This document shows positions 35,895-45,656 of a stretch of DNA of 64,000 nt, in pieces. Both the position numbers and the translations under genes were made by a program. Origin of the DNA: an uncultured Litoreibacter sp. (GTDB lineage: Bacteria > Pseudomonadota > Alphaproteobacteria > Rhodobacterales > Rhodobacteraceae); the NCBI GenBank assembly GCA_947501685.1, contig CANMWQ010000002.1, forward strand, positions 124,001 through 188,000, read 5' to 3'. Position 1 is the first letter of the stretch. Every line of letters starts with the position of its first letter. The notes under the pieces were generated by a model. It did not search any database, was not told the DNA's origin, and saw nothing but the letters and a program-made list of their open reading frames with translations.

Positions 35895-36693
35895 GAGAGA
35901 CCTTTCCGCTGCTGATTTGTCGTTCCAAAATCTCCCGCGCGAGCGCCTTGTATGCTACAGCGCCTCGCGACGTCGGATCATAATTGGTGACCGGCATACC
36001 GTAGGAGGGGGCTTCGCTCAGGCGGACATTGCGCGGAATCATTGTTTTAAAAACAAGGGCTTGCAGGTTTTCACGCGCATCGACCTCCACCTGATGGCAC
36101 AGATTATTTCGCCGATCATACATGGTTAAAACAACCCCTTCCAACCGAAGTTGGGGGTTGGCGGTTTCCCTGATTTCTCGGACGGAGAGCATGAGTTGTG
36201 ACAAGCCTTCAAGCGCAAAGAACTCTGCCTGCAACGGCACCAGAACCGTGTCAGAGGCGACCATCGCATTGAGCGTCAACAGGTTCAAAGAGGGCGGGCA
36301 GTCGATCAGGATGTAGTCGAACTCCATCACATACGTCTCGGTATTCCGAAGCGCGTCTTTCAACAGAAACACACGCCGCGCTGTTGAGACAAGCTCAAGA
36401 TCAGCAGAGCTTAGGTCGGTCGTTGCTGGCGTAATCCAGAGGTTTGGAACATTCGCGGAGATCGCAACGTCCTCAAGCGGAGCATCATTCAAGATCAGAT
36501 CGTAGGTTGATTTCTTCCGGTCCGCTTGCTCGATTCCCAAACCCGTCGATGCATTTCCTTGCGGATCAAGGTCGATGATCAGCACTTTCAAACCAGATGC
36601 TGCCAAAGCCGCGCCAAGGTTAATGGTGGTCGTCGTTTTCCCGACGCCGCCCTTCTGGTTCGCAACCGAGATAATACGAGGGATTTTTGGCAT
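35884..36693 (-). CDS. parA: Chromosome partitioning ATPase ParA
   Basis: Walker-type ATPase that moves ParB-parS complexes on the nucleoid, 269 residues. The deviant Walker A is NQKGGVGKTTTTINL; LIIDLDPQGNAS and YILIDCPPSLNLLT complete the site. It lies between rsmG (4-bp gap) and parB (overlap), which matches the origin-proximal order of alphaproteobacteria. In this group it is the only chromosomal ParA homologue linked to parS. Confidence 0.96.
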   Translation of the reverse strand: MPKIPRIISVANQKGGVGKTTTTINLGAALAASGLKVLIIDLDPQGNASTGLGIEQADRKKSTYDLILNDAPLEDVAISANVPNLWITPATTDLSSADLELVSTARRVFLLKDALRNTETYVMEFDYILIDCPPSLNLLTLNAMVASDTVLVPLQAEFFALEGLSQLMLSVREIRETANPQLRLEGVVLTMYDRRNNLCHQVEVDARENLQALVFKTMIPRNVRLSEAPSYGMPVTNYDPTSRGAVAYKALAREILERQISSGKVSHGG

Positions 36694-36697
36694 AGTC

Positions 36698-37333
36698 TCA
36701 GCGGCGCCCTAAATGTGTGATGTCCAGAACAACGGCGTCATCCGTCGTCTTGCTGTCTCTTCTTTTAAGGTCCATCGACCATGACGCAAGCGCTTCCTCG
36801 ATTTCAGTCTCCGCAGTGCGGCCCTTTAGAAGCAGCGCTGTCCCAGAAGGCTTCAGATGACGGTCCGCATAGCCGAGCAGTTGCTCCAATGGTGCAAGGG
36901 CGCGAGAGGTCAAAACGTCGGCGTTAACCGGATCTGCCTCTTCAATCCGTTTCGGTGTGACGGTCGTGTTAAGGTTAAGCGCCGTAGACACAGTTAAAAG
37001 AAACGCACATTTCCGCTTATCTGCTTCGATCATGGTCATATGACGCTTTGGCGCGTGGTGCTTAAACAGGATGGCCAGGACAAGGCCGGGAAACCCTCCA
37101 CCGGTCCCAATATCCGCTACGCGCTCAACAGACTCATTGAACATCGGGAAAAGCTGTGCAGAATCAAGGATATGGCGCTGCCACAGCTCGGGAACGCTAC
37201 CCGGCGATACCAAGTTGATAGAACGGTTCCACTTTACCAAAAGCTCGGAAAACGTAACGAGGTCCTGATATGTTTCACGTGAAACACCTGCAACTTCTTG
37301 CAAAGCAAGAAGGTCGGGCTCTGCCACTGTCAC
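36698..37333 (-). CDS. rsmG: 16S rRNA m7G527 methyltransferase RsmG (GidB)
   Basis: Methylates G527 of 16S rRNA with SAM, 211 residues. The SAM motif [17 protein letters not shown] and the ALAPLEQLL segment are conserved. Its loss gives streptomycin resistance in other bacteria. Codons 13-20 or so (GVSRETY) are written over a perfect parS site, so the gene carries two functions at its 5' end. The start overlaps the mnmG stop by 4 bp. Upstream lies the mnmE-mnmG pair, the standard order. Confidence 0.95.
   Translation of the reverse strand: MTVAEPDLLALQEVAGVSRETYQDLVTFSELLVKWNRSINLVSPGSVPELWQRHILDSAQLFPMFNESVERVADIGTGGGFPGLVLAILFKHHAPKRHMTMIEADKRKCAFLLTVSTALNLNTTVTPKRIEEADPVNADVLTSRALAPLEQLLGYADRHLKPSGTALLLKGRTAETEIEEALASWSMDLKRRDSKTTDDAVVLDITHLGRR
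37271..37286. promoter_or_regulatory. parS site within rsmG
   Basis: TGTTTCACGTGAAACA, a perfect 16-bp palindrome identical to the canonical bacterial parS. It lies inside the 5' part of rsmG. Confidence 0.95.
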
Positions 37334-39216
37334 GCTGTTTTCTTTGCTGTCTTGCGAATATTCGCAACGATAAGGGTTAACGCGGCAGGGGTGATTCCAT
37401 CGATTCTGGCCGCTTGCGCCATGGATGCGGGGCGCACAGCTTTAAGTTTCGCCTTGAGCTCATTGGACAGACCGGGAATCTGCTCGAATTCGAACTCAGG
37501 AGGGATTTCAAGCTTCTCATCCTTACGCAGCAGGTCGATATCGCGTTGCTGCCGATCCAGATAGTTCGCGTAGAGAGCATCTTTCTGCAACTGATCCACG
37601 ATCGCTGCGTCATGCGATGACAAATCAGGCCAAATCGCACAAAGATCAGAGAAATCGACATCGGGCAGGGATAACAGCTCTGTCGCCCCACGCCGTTTGC
37701 CGTCTTCCTTAACCTTTATACCGTGCCGCGCGGCCTCTTGTGGGGTCAAAGAATGTGAAAGGAACGCGGAAGATGCGTGCTCCAGAGCGTCCATCTTCCT
37801 GGAAAAAACGTCAGCCCGTTCGTCATCGACAAGACCCAGCGCTTTGCCCAAACCAGTCAGCCGTTGATCCGCATTATCTGCGCGCAAAGACAGCCGGAAT
37901 TCTGCACGGGAAGTGAACATCCGATAGGGTTCGGCCACGCCGCGCGTCACCAAATCGTCAATCATGACACCGATATAGGCCTCTGACCGGCTGAAACTAT
38001 GCGGTTCAAGACCTTTAGACACGCGCGCAGCATTCAAACCAGCCAGTAATCCTTGCGCCCCCGCTTCCTCATAGCCGGTGGTCCCGTTGATCTGCCCCGC
38101 AAGGTACAAGCCAGCCACATCCCGCAGCTCAAGGCTGTGCTTCAAGGCGCGCGGGTCCACGTAGTCGTATTCAATCGCATAGCCAGGTTGCAGGATTTTC
38201 ACGTCCTCCAAACCAACGATGGAACGCACATAAGCTTCTTGGACGTCAACGGGCAGAGAGGTCGAAATCCCGTTCGGATAGATCGTGGGATCGTCGAGAC
38301 CTTCTGGCTCAAGGAACACCTGATGCGAGTCCTTGTCAGCGAAACGAACCACCTTGTCCTCAATCGAGGGGCAGTAGCGAGGACCCACCCCATCGATATG
38401 GCCACCATACATTGCGGATTTACTGAGGTTTTCTTGAATAATCTCATGAGTCCGGCTGTTTGTATGGGTCACGCCGCACGAGATCTGCCGTGCAGCGGGT
38501 GTGGTCGACATGAAGGAAAACAGCGTCGGCTCATCATCGCCAGGCTGCATTTCCAACCCATCCCACGCAATGGTTCGACCATCCAGACGAGGGGGTGTTC
38601 CAGTTTTCAGACGGCCCAGCGGCAACTCAAAACTGTCGATCCGCTCTGCAAGCGCGATGGAGGGCTTGTCTCCGATACGACCACCGGGACGGGCGACATC
38701 ACCGATATGGATGACGCCTCGCAGGAATGTGCCCGTGGTTAACACGACCGCTTGCGCCCTGATCTCAGCGCCATCGCCGAGCAGCACCCCAGTGACGCGA
38801 TGACCCGTCATGGTGAAATCAGAGGCCTCGCCTTCGACAATCGTCAGATTCTCTTGCGCGTTTACCAGGCTTTGGATCGCTGAACGGTATAGCGCTCGGT
38901 CGGCTTGCGCACGCGGACCCTGTACAGCGGGCCCTTTACTACGGTTCAGAAGGCGGAATTGAATGCCAGCAGCGTCGGCTGCACGACCCATAAGGCCGTC
39001 AAGCGCATCAATTTCGCGCACCAGATGCCCCTTGCCCAAGCCGCCAATCGCAGGGTTACAGGACATGACGCCAATGGTTTCGGCCTTATGTGTCACCAAC
39101 GCGGTGCGCGCACCCGTGCGGGCAGCGGCGGCAGCGGCTTCTGTACCAGCATGCCCGCCTCCAATAACAATGACGTCGAAATCTGAATGTTTCACGTGAA
39201 ACACTCCCTCTTGCAA
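37330..39216 (-). CDS. mnmG: tRNA uridine 5-carboxymethylaminomethyl modification enzyme MnmG (GidA)
   Basis: FAD-dependent partner of MnmE that modifies the wobble uridine of several tRNAs, 628 residues. The FAD site [19 protein letters not shown] is near the N-terminus. The [21 protein letters not shown] and [22 protein letters not shown] blocks are diagnostic. The first codons (VFHVKH) are written over a parS site; these residues precede the FAD fold and may be poorly constrained. It overlaps rsmG by 4 bp and lies 6 bp after mnmE. Confidence 0.97.
   Translation of the reverse strand: MQEGVFHVKHSDFDVIVIGGGHAGTEAAAAAARTGARTALVTHKAETIGVMSCNPAIGGLGKGHLVREIDALDGLMGRAADAAGIQFRLLNRSKGPAVQGPRAQADRALYRSAIQSLVNAQENLTIVEGEASDFTMTGHRVTGVLLGDGAEIRAQAVVLTTGTFLRGVIHIGDVARPGGRIGDKPSIALAERIDSFELPLGRLKTGTPPRLDGRTIAWDGLEMQPGDDEPTLFSFMSTTPAARQISCGVTHTNSRTHEIIQENLSKSAMYGGHIDGVGPRYCPSIEDKVVRFADKDSHQVFLEPEGLDDPTIYPNGISTSLPVDVQEAYVRSIVGLEDVKILQPGYAIEYDYVDPRALKHSLELRDVAGLYLAGQINGTTGYEEAGAQGLLAGLNAARVSKGLEPHSFSRSEAYIGVMIDDLVTRGVAEPYRMFTSRAEFRLSLRADNADQRLTGLGKALGLVDDERADVFSRKMDALEHASSAFLSHSLTPQEAARHGIKVKEDGKRRGATELLSLPDVDFSDLCAIWPDLSSHDAAIVDQLQKDALYANYLDRQQRDIDLLRKDEKLEIPPEFEFEQIPGLSNELKAKLKAVRPASMAQAARIDGITPAALTLIVANIRKTAKKTA
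39188..39203. promoter_or_regulatory. parS site at the 5' end of mnmG
   Basis: TGTTTCACGTGAAACA, a second perfect parS palindrome, 1.9 kb from the first. It encodes residues 5-9 of MnmG on the minus strand. Confidence 0.95.
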
Positions 39217-39222
39217 ACGATG

Positions 39223-40506
39223 CTACTTACCCAGACAGAAGCTCGCGAAAATCTCGTCGAGCAAAGTCTCTACGTCGATCCGCCCAACGAGTGTTTCAAG
39301 GGCCCGGATAGCGATTCGAAGCTCCTCCGCGGCAAGCTCGGATCGATCCATGCCGTGATCTAATTCATCCAACGCGGTTTGCAAAGAGCCAGCACCTTTC
39401 TCCAGCGCCTCTCGATGACGCGCCCGGATCGCGAGGGAGGCGCCACTGGCCTTGGTTTCAAGGACCTGCACAACTTCTGCGATCAGCGCATCGACGCCAG
39501 CACCGGTGCGACCAGACACACCATCCTCTTGTCCTTCATCAGCCTTGCCAACGCGGACAATGTCATCAGACTGACGCTGAAGGGCAGGGGGAAGCGCGCC
39601 GTTTTCGGTGAGGATGACCCGCAGGTCGGCAGTCTCCGCTCGGTTGAGCGCGCGTTGAATGCCAAGCCCTTCGATCTCATCCGTGGTTTCGCGCAGCCCG
39701 GCAGTGTCCAAGAACGTCACCGGAAGCCCTTTGAGATCCATCCGAACTTCGATCACATCCCGAGTCGTGCCGGCAATTGCGGAGGTAATCGCCGCGTCCC
39801 GCCCGGCAAGCGCATTCAACAACGTCGACTTGCCGATATTCGGTTCCCCCAAAATCGCCACCTCAAACCCGTCTCGTATCCTTTCGGCAGCACTGGACCC
39901 CGCCGTTTCCTTCATGATCTCGGCAAGAACACCAGTGATTAACTGCTTAACCTCTGGGGTCACATCAACAGGAACGTCCTCGTCTGCAAAATCAATCGTG
40001 GCCTCAAGCAAGGCAGCTGCAAGAATGAGATCCGTACGCCAACGCTCTGTCCGGTCGCCCAGCGCGCCGTCAAACACCCGGACGGCTTGCTTGCGCTGCG
40101 CCTCCGTCTCGGCGTCGATCAAATCGGCGAGGCCTTCGACCTGGGCAAGGTCGAGACAACCGCTCTCCAAGGCGCGCCGCGTGAACTCTCCGGGCTCTGC
40201 AAGGCGGACCGCGTCCAGAGCGCGAAGCTGCTCCAACACAGCGGCAACAATGGCAGGGCTGCCATGGGTTTGAAACTCGACGACGTCTTCTCCCGTAAAA
40301 CTGCGCCCCGCAGCGAAGAACAGCACCAACGCCTCGTCAATCAGCGCGCCCTCAGCATCATGTAAGCGCCGCAATGACGGGGCGCGACCCGAGGGGCGGA
40401 ACCCAGCCAAATGCTGCGCGCAATCAACCGCACGCGGCCCGGAGACACGGATCACCGCAACCCCGGCCTTACCGCGGCCAGTTGCAAGAGAATAAATCGT
40501 ATCCAT
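39223..40506 (-). CDS. mnmE: tRNA modification GTPase MnmE (TrmE)
   Basis: K+-activated GTPase that works with MnmG on wobble uridine, 427 residues. The N-terminal folate domain opens with [22 protein letters not shown]. The G domain has [22 protein letters not shown] and [10 protein letters not shown]. The conserved C-terminal C-x-G-K is present as FCLGK. The N-K-x-D motif looks weak (VGKADEG instead of NKxD), which is worth checking against relatives. It follows rho by 53 bp. Confidence 0.95.
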   Translation of the reverse strand: MDTIYSLATGRGKAGVAVIRVSGPRAVDCAQHLAGFRPSGRAPSLRRLHDAEGALIDEALVLFFAAGRSFTGEDVVEFQTHGSPAIVAAVLEQLRALDAVRLAEPGEFTRRALESGCLDLAQVEGLADLIDAETEAQRKQAVRVFDGALGDRTERWRTDLILAAALLEATIDFADEDVPVDVTPEVKQLITGVLAEIMKETAGSSAAERIRDGFEVAILGEPNIGKSTLLNALAGRDAAITSAIAGTTRDVIEVRMDLKGLPVTFLDTAGLRETTDEIEGLGIQRALNRAETADLRVILTENGALPPALQRQSDDIVRVGKADEGQEDGVSGRTGAGVDALIAEVVQVLETKASGASLAIRARHREALEKGAGSLQTALDELDHGMDRSELAAEELRIAIRALETLVGRIDVETLLDEIFASFCLGK

Positions 40507-40559
40507 CCCGCTTAACCTTTTGTATTAAAACAAAAAATCAGGGATAAGCGCGCAATTTC

Positions 40560-41921
40560 TTACGCGTTCATCGAATCGAAGAAATCATCGTTGGATTTCG
40601 TCTGCTTCAACTTGCCGATCAGGAACTCGATGGCGTCTGTGGTGCCCATCGGGTTCAGGATGCGCCGCAGCACGAAGGTTTTCTGCAAGTCTTTTGCGTC
40701 CACCAACAGGTCCTCTTTCCGCGTGCCGGATTTGAGAATGTCCATCGCCGGGAAGACGCGCTTATCCGCGACTTTGCGGTCCAGCACGATCTCGGAGTTG
40801 CCGGTGCCTTTGAATTCTTCAAAGATCACCTCGTCCATGCGCGAGCCCGTGTCGATCAGCGCTGTCGCGATGATAGTCAGGGAGCCGCCCTCCTCGATAT
40901 TTCGGGCCGCACCGAAGAAGCGCTTAGGGCGTTGTAGCGCGTTGGCGTCCACACCACCGGTCAGAACTTTACCGGAGGACGGCACGACCGTGTTGAAGGC
41001 GCGACCAAGCCGCGTGATGGAATCGAGCAGAATGACCACGTCGCGCTTATGCTCCACCAGCCGTTTGGCTTTCTCGATCACCATTTCGGACACCCCCACG
41101 TGGCGCGTCGCTGGCTCGTCAAAGGTGGACGACACGACCTCCCCCTTCACAGACCGCTGCATGTCGGTTACTTCCTCAGGCCGTTCATCAATCAGCAACA
41201 CGATCAAGTAGCACTCAGGGTGGTTCTTCTCGATCGAGGCGGCGATGTTTTGCAACAGAACCGTTTTACCTGTGCGCGGCGGGGCCACGATCAGCGAACG
41301 CTGGCCTTTCCCGATGGGTGCCACGAGATCAATGATCCGGGCGGAGCGGTCTTTGATGGTCGGATCCGCGATCTCCATCGTCATCCGCTCGTCCGGGTAA
41401 AGCGGTGTCAGGTTGTCAAAGCTGACCTTGTGGCGCGCCTTTTCAGGCTCCTCAAAGTTGATCGTCGTGACCTTGTTGATGGCAAAATAGTTTTGCCCCT
41501 CTTTCGGCGCGTCCATCACACCGTCCACCGTGTCCCCGGTGCGCAGCGAATGCTGGCGGATCATGTCAGGGGAGACGTAGATATCATCGGGGCCGGGCAG
41601 GTAGTTCGCCTCTGGTGAGCGCAGGAAGCCAAATCCGTCTTGCAACACTTCCAACACACCGTCGCCGGAGATTTCCCAGCCATCATCCGCGCGCTCTTTG
41701 AGGATGGAGAACATGATGTCTCCCTTGCGCATCGTGGAGGCGTTCTCGATCTCCAGCTCTTCAGCCATCGACACCAGATCAGCGGGCTTCTGCTTTTTGA
41801 GATCGGAGAGGTTCAGGCTTTCCGTATCTTCACCCAACAGCATCGGGCCGTCATTCACTTCAGCTTCTTCGGTCACGTTTTCATCGGACATATTTTCGTC
41901 GGTCGCGTTTTCGTCGGACAT
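40560..41921 (-). CDS. rho: Transcription termination factor Rho
   Basis: Hexameric RNA translocase that ends transcription, 453 residues. The N-terminal part of the RNA-binding domain starts near residue 35 ([21 protein letters not shown]). [17 protein letters not shown] is the primary RNA site. The P-loop is [13 protein letters not shown], the Q loop [13 protein letters not shown], and the R loop [13 protein letters not shown]. The first 25 residues are an acidic repeat-like tail ([13 protein letters not shown]), longer than usual. It lies between mnmE and hemJ in the origin-proximal order. Confidence 0.97.
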   Translation of the reverse strand: MSDENATDENMSDENVTEEAEVNDGPMLLGEDTESLNLSDLKKQKPADLVSMAEELEIENASTMRKGDIMFSILKERADDGWEISGDGVLEVLQDGFGFLRSPEANYLPGPDDIYVSPDMIRQHSLRTGDTVDGVMDAPKEGQNYFAINKVTTINFEEPEKARHKVSFDNLTPLYPDERMTMEIADPTIKDRSARIIDLVAPIGKGQRSLIVAPPRTGKTVLLQNIAASIEKNHPECYLIVLLIDERPEEVTDMQRSVKGEVVSSTFDEPATRHVGVSEMVIEKAKRLVEHKRDVVILLDSITRLGRAFNTVVPSSGKVLTGGVDANALQRPKRFFGAARNIEEGGSLTIIATALIDTGSRMDEVIFEEFKGTGNSEIVLDRKVADKRVFPAMDILKSGTRKEDLLVDAKDLQKTFVLRRILNPMGTTDAIEFLIGKLKQTKSNDDFFDSMNA

Positions 41922-42074
41922 GGGAATTCACCTGTCATCAGGCCAAGCAGAAACCCTGCTATGGCGCGTCTTGCTTCAAAATTTCGTTCGGAAACCAGCC
42001 ACGCCGGACGGCGCACTGTTTGCGTTTGATCCCGGCATAGGCGGCCCGGCCCCACGAGTCAAACTTTCTATGTC

Positions 42075-42524
42075 CTAGAAAGGCCGCACGATCACGCTCA
42101 CAACGATCAGGATCATCAGCACGGTAGGGACCTCGTTCATCAGGCGGTACTGCCGCCCCGTGCGGGTGTTGGCACCTGAGGCGAGCTCTTTGCGGCGCAA
42201 ACCGCACCAATGGTGAAACCACGTCATAGCAAGAATGCACACAAGCTTGATCCAGGACCACGCGGCCGACCAGTCAAACCCGCCAAGCGCGATCATGTAG
42301 AGCCCCGCCGCCCACGCCACGATCATCGCCGGGTTCATGATGACACGCAGCAGCTTCTGCTCCATCATCGCAAACAAGGCGTCGGTCTCGGTCCCTGTCT
42401 CAACTTTCTCAGTGTGATGAACAAATAGCCGAGGGAGATAGAACAAACCCGCCATCCAGGAGATCACGGCCATCACGTGCAAAGCCTTCACCCAAGGGTA
42501 AGCCGCGTAGAGCAGATCGGTCAT
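42075..42524 (-). CDS. hemJ: Protoporphyrinogen IX oxidase HemJ
   Basis: Membrane enzyme that oxidises protoporphyrinogen IX in heme synthesis, 149 residues from the ATG at 42524 (MTDLLYAAYPWVKALHV). Four membrane segments are visible. The conserved histidine is in KALHVMAVISWMAGLFYLPRLFVHH. A good ribosome site (AGGGAG) precedes the start. The longer frame to 42659 reads into the origin region and is not used. It diverges from maf across the putative oriC. Confidence 0.92.
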   Translation of the reverse strand: MTDLLYAAYPWVKALHVMAVISWMAGLFYLPRLFVHHTEKVETGTETDALFAMMEQKLLRVIMNPAMIVAWAAGLYMIALGGFDWSAAWSWIKLVCILAMTWFHHWCGLRRKELASGANTRTGRQYRLMNEVPTVLMILIVVSVIVRPF

Positions 42525-42909
42525 GAGCACTCCCTTTCTGTTATCCCTCTTAAATATAAAAAGAAGAAAGAAAAGATGATGTAATATGTAGGTCCTGTGG
42601 ATAGCGGGGATCAAATTTTCGCCCACAGTCTGGCCATGGGCCTTTTCCAACTGGTCCACATTGCCGGGAAGTCATTTCTTAACTATATTTTTCAATGGCT
42701 TAGACATTTTCGACTTTGGGGATAACCCCGTGGACAGCACCTGCCTTTCGCCGATTCCCACACAGCCCGTATTTTTACCCGTCCACATAGAGCGACTCAT
42801 CGAACAGAGTCTGCGCAATGTGGGTGACTCTGCGTCAAGGATAAATCACAGTGGATATCTCCGGGTTCACACAACACATATCCCTCACCTTACCCTCAGA
42901 GTTACCCAC
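42525..42909. other. Putative chromosomal replication origin (oriC)
   Basis: The only gene-free stretch above 300 bp (385 bp), and visibly AT-rich (for example 42549-42590). It lies between divergent hemJ and maf. DnaA-box-like nonamers (consensus TTATCCACA): TGTGGATAG at 42596 (one mismatch), TGGGGATAA at 42717 (one), TTACCCACA at 42902 (one), TGGTCCACA at 42652 (two), TGTGGGTGA at 42819 (two), AGTGGATAT at 42850 (two). Genes on both sides point outward, and parAB with two parS sites is 3-8 kb away. In alphaproteobacteria oriC commonly lies next to a maf homologue. Confidence 0.75.
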
Positions 42910-43509
42910 ATGACCAAGCCCATCATCCTCGCCTCCGGCTCCGAGATCCGCCGTCAGCTGCTGGCCAATGCCGGGGTCGTTTTCGAGGTGGAGACCGCCC
43001 GGATCGACGAAGAGATGATCAAGGCCAGCCTTATCGCAGAGGCCGCCAAGCCCCGTGATATTGCCGACACTTTGGCCGAATTCAAAGCCCGAAAGATCGC
43101 AGCCAAGCACCCCGGCGCATTTGTGATCGGCAGCGATCAGGTGTTGGAGCATCAAGGCCAAATCCTTTCCAAGCCGCGCGACGCGCAGGACGCCCGCGCC
43201 CAGCTGCGTAAGTTGCGGGGTGGGACCCACAGCCTGCATTCCGCCGCCGTCATCTTTGAAGATGGCAAACCCGTCTGGCGCGCCGTCAAAGAGGCCAAGC
43301 TGATGATGCGCAATTTCTCGGATGGCTACCTGGATGATTACGTCACCCGCAACTGGGACGAGATCAGATATTGCGTCGGCGGCTACCAATTGGAGGCCGA
43401 AGGCGCGCGGCTCTTTGCACAAGTGACAGGAGATTATTTCACTGTCCTCGGAATTCCGCTATTGGATGTCTTGAACTACTTGTCCTTAAAGAGCGCAATC
43501 CCCGCATGA
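42910..43509 (+). CDS. maf: Nucleoside triphosphate pyrophosphatase, Maf family
   Basis: Maf/YhdE-YceF type enzyme that hydrolyses non-canonical or modified NTPs, 199 residues from the ATG at 42910 (MTKPIILASGSEIRRQLL). The active-site ASGSEIRRQLL, the metal region VIGSDQVLEHQGQILSKP and the L-x3-G-x-H-S segment (LRGGTHSLHSA) are intact. The frame from 42661 would run through the origin and is rejected. The ATG itself overlaps a DnaA-like box. The stop overlaps the aroE start (ATGA). Confidence 0.92.
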   Translation: MTKPIILASGSEIRRQLLANAGVVFEVETARIDEEMIKASLIAEAAKPRDIADTLAEFKARKIAAKHPGAFVIGSDQVLEHQGQILSKPRDAQDARAQLRKLRGGTHSLHSAAVIFEDGKPVWRAVKEAKLMMRNFSDGYLDDYVTRNWDEIRYCVGGYQLEAEGARLFAQVTGDYFTVLGIPLLDVLNYLSLKSAIPA

Positions 43510-44339
43510 ATGTTCCAAATATCCCTCTCGCTGGTGTCATCGGCCGCCCCATCGGGCACTCCAAGTCGCCGCGACTGCACAGCCATTGGCTGCAACGCTA
43601 CGGCGTGCCGGGGCATTATATCCCGATGGATGTGGCGACGAATGACTTGGCTCATGTCCTCAGCGTGCTGCCCAAAGCCGGGTTTCGCGGGGTGAACGTG
43701 ACGATCCCGCATAAGGAAGCCGTTCTCGACATTGCCGACGTGATCTCCGACCGCGCCTCGCTGATTGGGGCTGCGAACACGCTGACCTTCCAAAGCGATG
43801 GCAAGCTGCATGCCGACAATACTGACGGCGTCGGCTTCATCGCAAACCTGCGTCAGAACGCGCCCGGCTGGGACGCCACCGCTGGCCCCGCTCTGGTGCT
43901 TGGCGCTGGTGGTGCCGCGCGTGCCATTGTGGCTGCCCTTTTGCATGAACGCGTGCCGCAGATCCTGCTTGCCAACCGTACCCGCGCCCGTGCCGATGCG
44001 TTGAAGGCGCATTTCGGGGGCAAGGTGGAGGTTGTCGACTGGAACAACGTCTCCAGCAGGCTTGGCGACGCGACGACGCTGATCAACACCACGTCGCTGG
44101 GCATGACCGGCAAGGAAGAGCTGAAACTGCCGCTCGACAATCTGCGCACGAGCACCTTGGTCACTGATCTGGTCTACACCCCGCTGACCACCCCGCTTCT
44201 GACCGCCGCCGCCGCGAAAGGCTGCCCGACGGTGGACGGGCTTGGCATGTTGCTGCATCAGGCGGCCCCCGGGTTCGAGCGCTGGTTCGGCCACACCCCG
44301 GAGGTGGACGAGGCGCTGCGCAAAGTCATGCTCAGATGA
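43506..44339 (+). CDS. aroE: Shikimate dehydrogenase
   Basis: NADPH-dependent step of the shikimate pathway for aromatic amino acids, 277 residues from the ATG at 43506 (MNVPNIPLAGVIGRPIGHSKSP). The substrate-binding GHSKSPRLHSHWL, the catalytic K and D in TIPHKEAVL and NTDGVGF, and the nucleotide-binding LGAGGAARAIVAAL are present. The longer frame from 43371 lies in maf. It overlaps maf and coaE by 4 bp each. Confidence 0.96.
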   Translation: MNVPNIPLAGVIGRPIGHSKSPRLHSHWLQRYGVPGHYIPMDVATNDLAHVLSVLPKAGFRGVNVTIPHKEAVLDIADVISDRASLIGAANTLTFQSDGKLHADNTDGVGFIANLRQNAPGWDATAGPALVLGAGGAARAIVAALLHERVPQILLANRTRARADALKAHFGGKVEVVDWNNVSSRLGDATTLINTTSLGMTGKEELKLPLDNLRTSTLVTDLVYTPLTTPLLTAAAAKGCPTVDGLGMLLHQAAPGFERWFGHTPEVDEALRKVMLR

Positions 44340-44935
44340 GCCGCGCGCCGATCCTCATTGGGCTGACCGGCTCCATCGGAATGGGAAAATCGACCACCGC
44401 CGCCATGTTCCGCGACCTTGGCTTTCCGGTCTGGGACGCCGATGCCGCTGTGGGCAGGCTTTATGCCAAAGGCGGCAAGGCCGTGGCCCCGCTGAAGGAG
44501 CTGATCCCATCCGCCATTCAAGACGGCACCGTCAGCAAAGCCGCGCTGAAGGAGGCCATCGCCACCTCACCGAACCTGCTGCTGGAGATCGAGAGCATCG
44601 TGCATCCGCTGGTCAAACAGGACCGCCGGGACTTTGCCGCCGCGCATCAGGACGCGGAGTTCATCGTCTTCGACGTCCCGCTGCTCTTTGAAACCGGGGC
44701 GCATAAGAAGGTGGATCACGTCGTCACCGTCTCCACCTTTGCCGAGAACCAGCGCGCCCGCGTTCTGGCCCGCGGCACTATGGACGAGCCCACGTTCAAC
44801 ATGATCATACGCAAGCAAACGCCGGATGCCGAAAAACGCAGCAAGGCGGATACCGTGATCAACACCGAAACTCTGGACAGCGCCCGCGATCAGGTTGCGG
44901 CGCTGATCGAAAAACTGAGGGCCGCACATGCGTGA
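44336..44935 (+). CDS. coaE: Dephospho-CoA kinase
   Basis: Last step of coenzyme A synthesis, 199 residues. P-loop GLTGSIGMGKSTTAAMF at the N-terminus. DADAAVGRLY and VFDVPLLFETG (Walker B-like) are diagnostic, and a C-terminal VINTETLDSARDQV follows. The start overlaps aroE by 4 bp, and the end overlaps dnaQ by 8 bp, which is typical of the maf-aroE-coaE-dnaQ unit of this group. Confidence 0.95.
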   Translation: MSRAPILIGLTGSIGMGKSTTAAMFRDLGFPVWDADAAVGRLYAKGGKAVAPLKELIPSAIQDGTVSKAALKEAIATSPNLLLEIESIVHPLVKQDRRDFAAAHQDAEFIVFDVPLLFETGAHKKVDHVVTVSTFAENQRARVLARGTMDEPTFNMIIRKQTPDAEKRSKADTVINTETLDSARDQVAALIEKLRAAHA

Positions 44936-45653
44936 GATCGTTCTGGACACGGAGACCACGGGCTTTGAGCCTTCCGAGGGCGACCGGATTGTCGAGATCG
45001 GCGCGGTTGAATTGCAGGGCCACATGCCCACGGGCCGCGTCTATCATCAATATATCAACCCCAAGCGCGACATGCCTGCGGGCGCATTCGAAATTCACGG
45101 CATCGGCCCCGACCTTCTGACGCCGCCACAACCTGCCGAGCCGGGACAGGTGATCCTGCGCGACAAACCTGTTTTCGAGGATATCGCGCAAGCGTTTCTG
45201 GATTTCGTAGGTGACGCGAAGCTGGTCATTCACAACGCGTCTTTCGACATGAAATTCCTCAACGCGGAGCTTGGCTGGTGTAACAAGCCGCTTTTGCCCA
45301 ATGATCAGGCCATCGACACGCTGGCCATTGCGCGCAAGAACTTCCCCGGCTCCCCCGCCTCGCTTGATGCGCTGTGTCGACGGTTCGGCATCGACAACTC
45401 CTCCCGTGAGAAACATGGCGCGCTACTCGACAGTGAAATTCTGGCGGAGGTCTATCTGGAGCTGATCGGCGGGCGTCAGCCCGACTTTGCGCTGGCCTCA
45501 AGCGGGGAAGGCACCAATGGAACCGTTGATGCGTGGAGACCGAAGCCCAGACCAGAACCGCTGGGGTCAAAGATCACCGACGAAGAGCGCGCTGCCCATG
45601 CGGAGTTTTTAGGCAAACTCGGCGACGCGCCGCTTTGGACGAAGTTTGGCTAA
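44928..45653 (+). CDS. dnaQ: DNA polymerase III epsilon subunit (proofreading exonuclease)
   Basis: 3'-5' proofreading exonuclease of the replicative polymerase, 241 residues. The DEDDh motifs are seen: LDTETTGFEP (D, E), HNASFDMKFLN (D), and H-x4-D in KHGALLDSEIL. The C-terminal 60 residues bind the polymerase by family. It closes the maf-aroE-coaE-dnaQ unit on the right side of the origin. The stop lies 4 bp before the convergent unknown membrane gene. Confidence 0.95.
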   Translation: MREIVLDTETTGFEPSEGDRIVEIGAVELQGHMPTGRVYHQYINPKRDMPAGAFEIHGIGPDLLTPPQPAEPGQVILRDKPVFEDIAQAFLDFVGDAKLVIHNASFDMKFLNAELGWCNKPLLPNDQAIDTLAIARKNFPGSPASLDALCRRFGIDNSSREKHGALLDSEILAEVYLELIGGRQPDFALASSGEGTNGTVDAWRPKPRPEPLGSKITDEERAAHAEFLGKLGDAPLWTKFG

Positions 45654-45656
45654 AGC

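Noticed and set aside
40507-40559. A-rich inverted stretch between mnmE and rho as a terminator
   Set aside because: It has T/A runs but no stable GC stem before them on the rho side, so I do not call it.
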